From Nitrospirales bacterium (GTDB taxonomy: Bacteria; Nitrospirota; Nitrospiria; Nitrospirales; UBA8639): a DNA stretch of 5,379 nucleotides. The translations under genes and the position numbers were made by a program. Location: the NCBI GenBank assembly GCA_021604265.1, contig BQIY01000195.1, positions 1 through 5,379 of the forward strand, read 5' to 3'. Positions 5,367 through 5,379 of the stretch are shown here, one piece after another (positions within the stretch are counted from its first letter, which is position 1; every line of letters begins with the position of its first letter). The notes under the pieces were generated by a model. That model was not told the origin of the DNA and did not search any database. It was given only the letters and a program-made list of their open reading frames with translations.

Positions 5367-5379
5367 AAGCAGGACTGGC

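Larger units (their letters stand above)
5004..5379. other. Region upstream of the response regulator without a supportable gene
   Basis: This 376-base stretch should hold the promoter and leader of the response regulator on the minus strand. A TAATAT hexamer on that strand near 5032-5037 resembles a -10 box but lacks a matching -35 box. A plus-strand frame at 5144-5368 (74 codons) has no good ribosome binding site, a low-GC third position and no recognisable product, so I do not call it. Two inverted repeats lie in its right half and are listed separately. Confidence 0.5.

Noticed and set aside
5144..5368. Plus-strand 74-codon frame
   Set aside because: Weak ribosome binding site, AT-rich third codon positions unlike the neighbouring genes, no domain, and two inverted repeats inside it. 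A real small gene cannot be excluded.

Overview
The window (5379 bases, base composition fairly balanced) looks like a bacterial chromosome segment, most likely from the Nitrospirota (Nitrospira-like). That placement is an inference from the kinds of protein present: a TatA with a FGAGRLPQIGEG-type hinge, a small signal-peptide/glycine-rich membrane protein, and a response regulator ending in a CxxCKKIR zinc-ribbon-like tail. It is not a database result. No tRNA, rRNA, CRISPR array, insertion sequence or phage gene was seen.

Layout, left to right. (1) Positions 2-313, plus strand: the Pro/Ala/Lys-rich C-terminal tail of a gene whose functional domain lies outside the window. (2) Convergent to it, minus strand: a probable two-gene operon. 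A 126-aa secreted or membrane protein with a strong ribosome binding site (1186-1566) is followed after a short gap by a class I glutamine-amidotransferase-fold hydrolase of the gamma-glutamyl-GABA hydrolase (peptidase C26) family (362-1123). (3) Positions 1567-1939: no supportable gene. (4) A 155-aa unrecognised protein on the minus strand (1940-2407) that may be translated from a leaderless mRNA. (5) A divergent intergenic region with a good candidate promoter for the plus-strand pair tatA (2668-3447) and a HEAT-repeat putative lipoprotein (3473-4261). (6) Convergent to that pair, a single-domain response regulator with a Cys-rich C-terminal module (4365-5003, minus). (7) Positions 5004-5379: no supportable gene, but two inverted repeats.

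The most interesting observation is in the TatA protein. It is about three times the usual length, and after a roughly 150-residue Pro/Ala-rich linker it carries what appears to be a second copy of the TatA hinge and amphipathic helix without a membrane segment, followed by a charged helix. It sits 25 bases upstream of a HEAT-repeat protein predicted to be exported and lipid-anchored. Together they suggest a modified Tat translocation component with an envelope-side scaffold partner. That link is inference from gene order only.

Main uncertainties: the start of the HEAT gene (TTG, weak ribosome binding site), the identity of the left-edge gene, and the functions of the 126-aa and 155-aa proteins.
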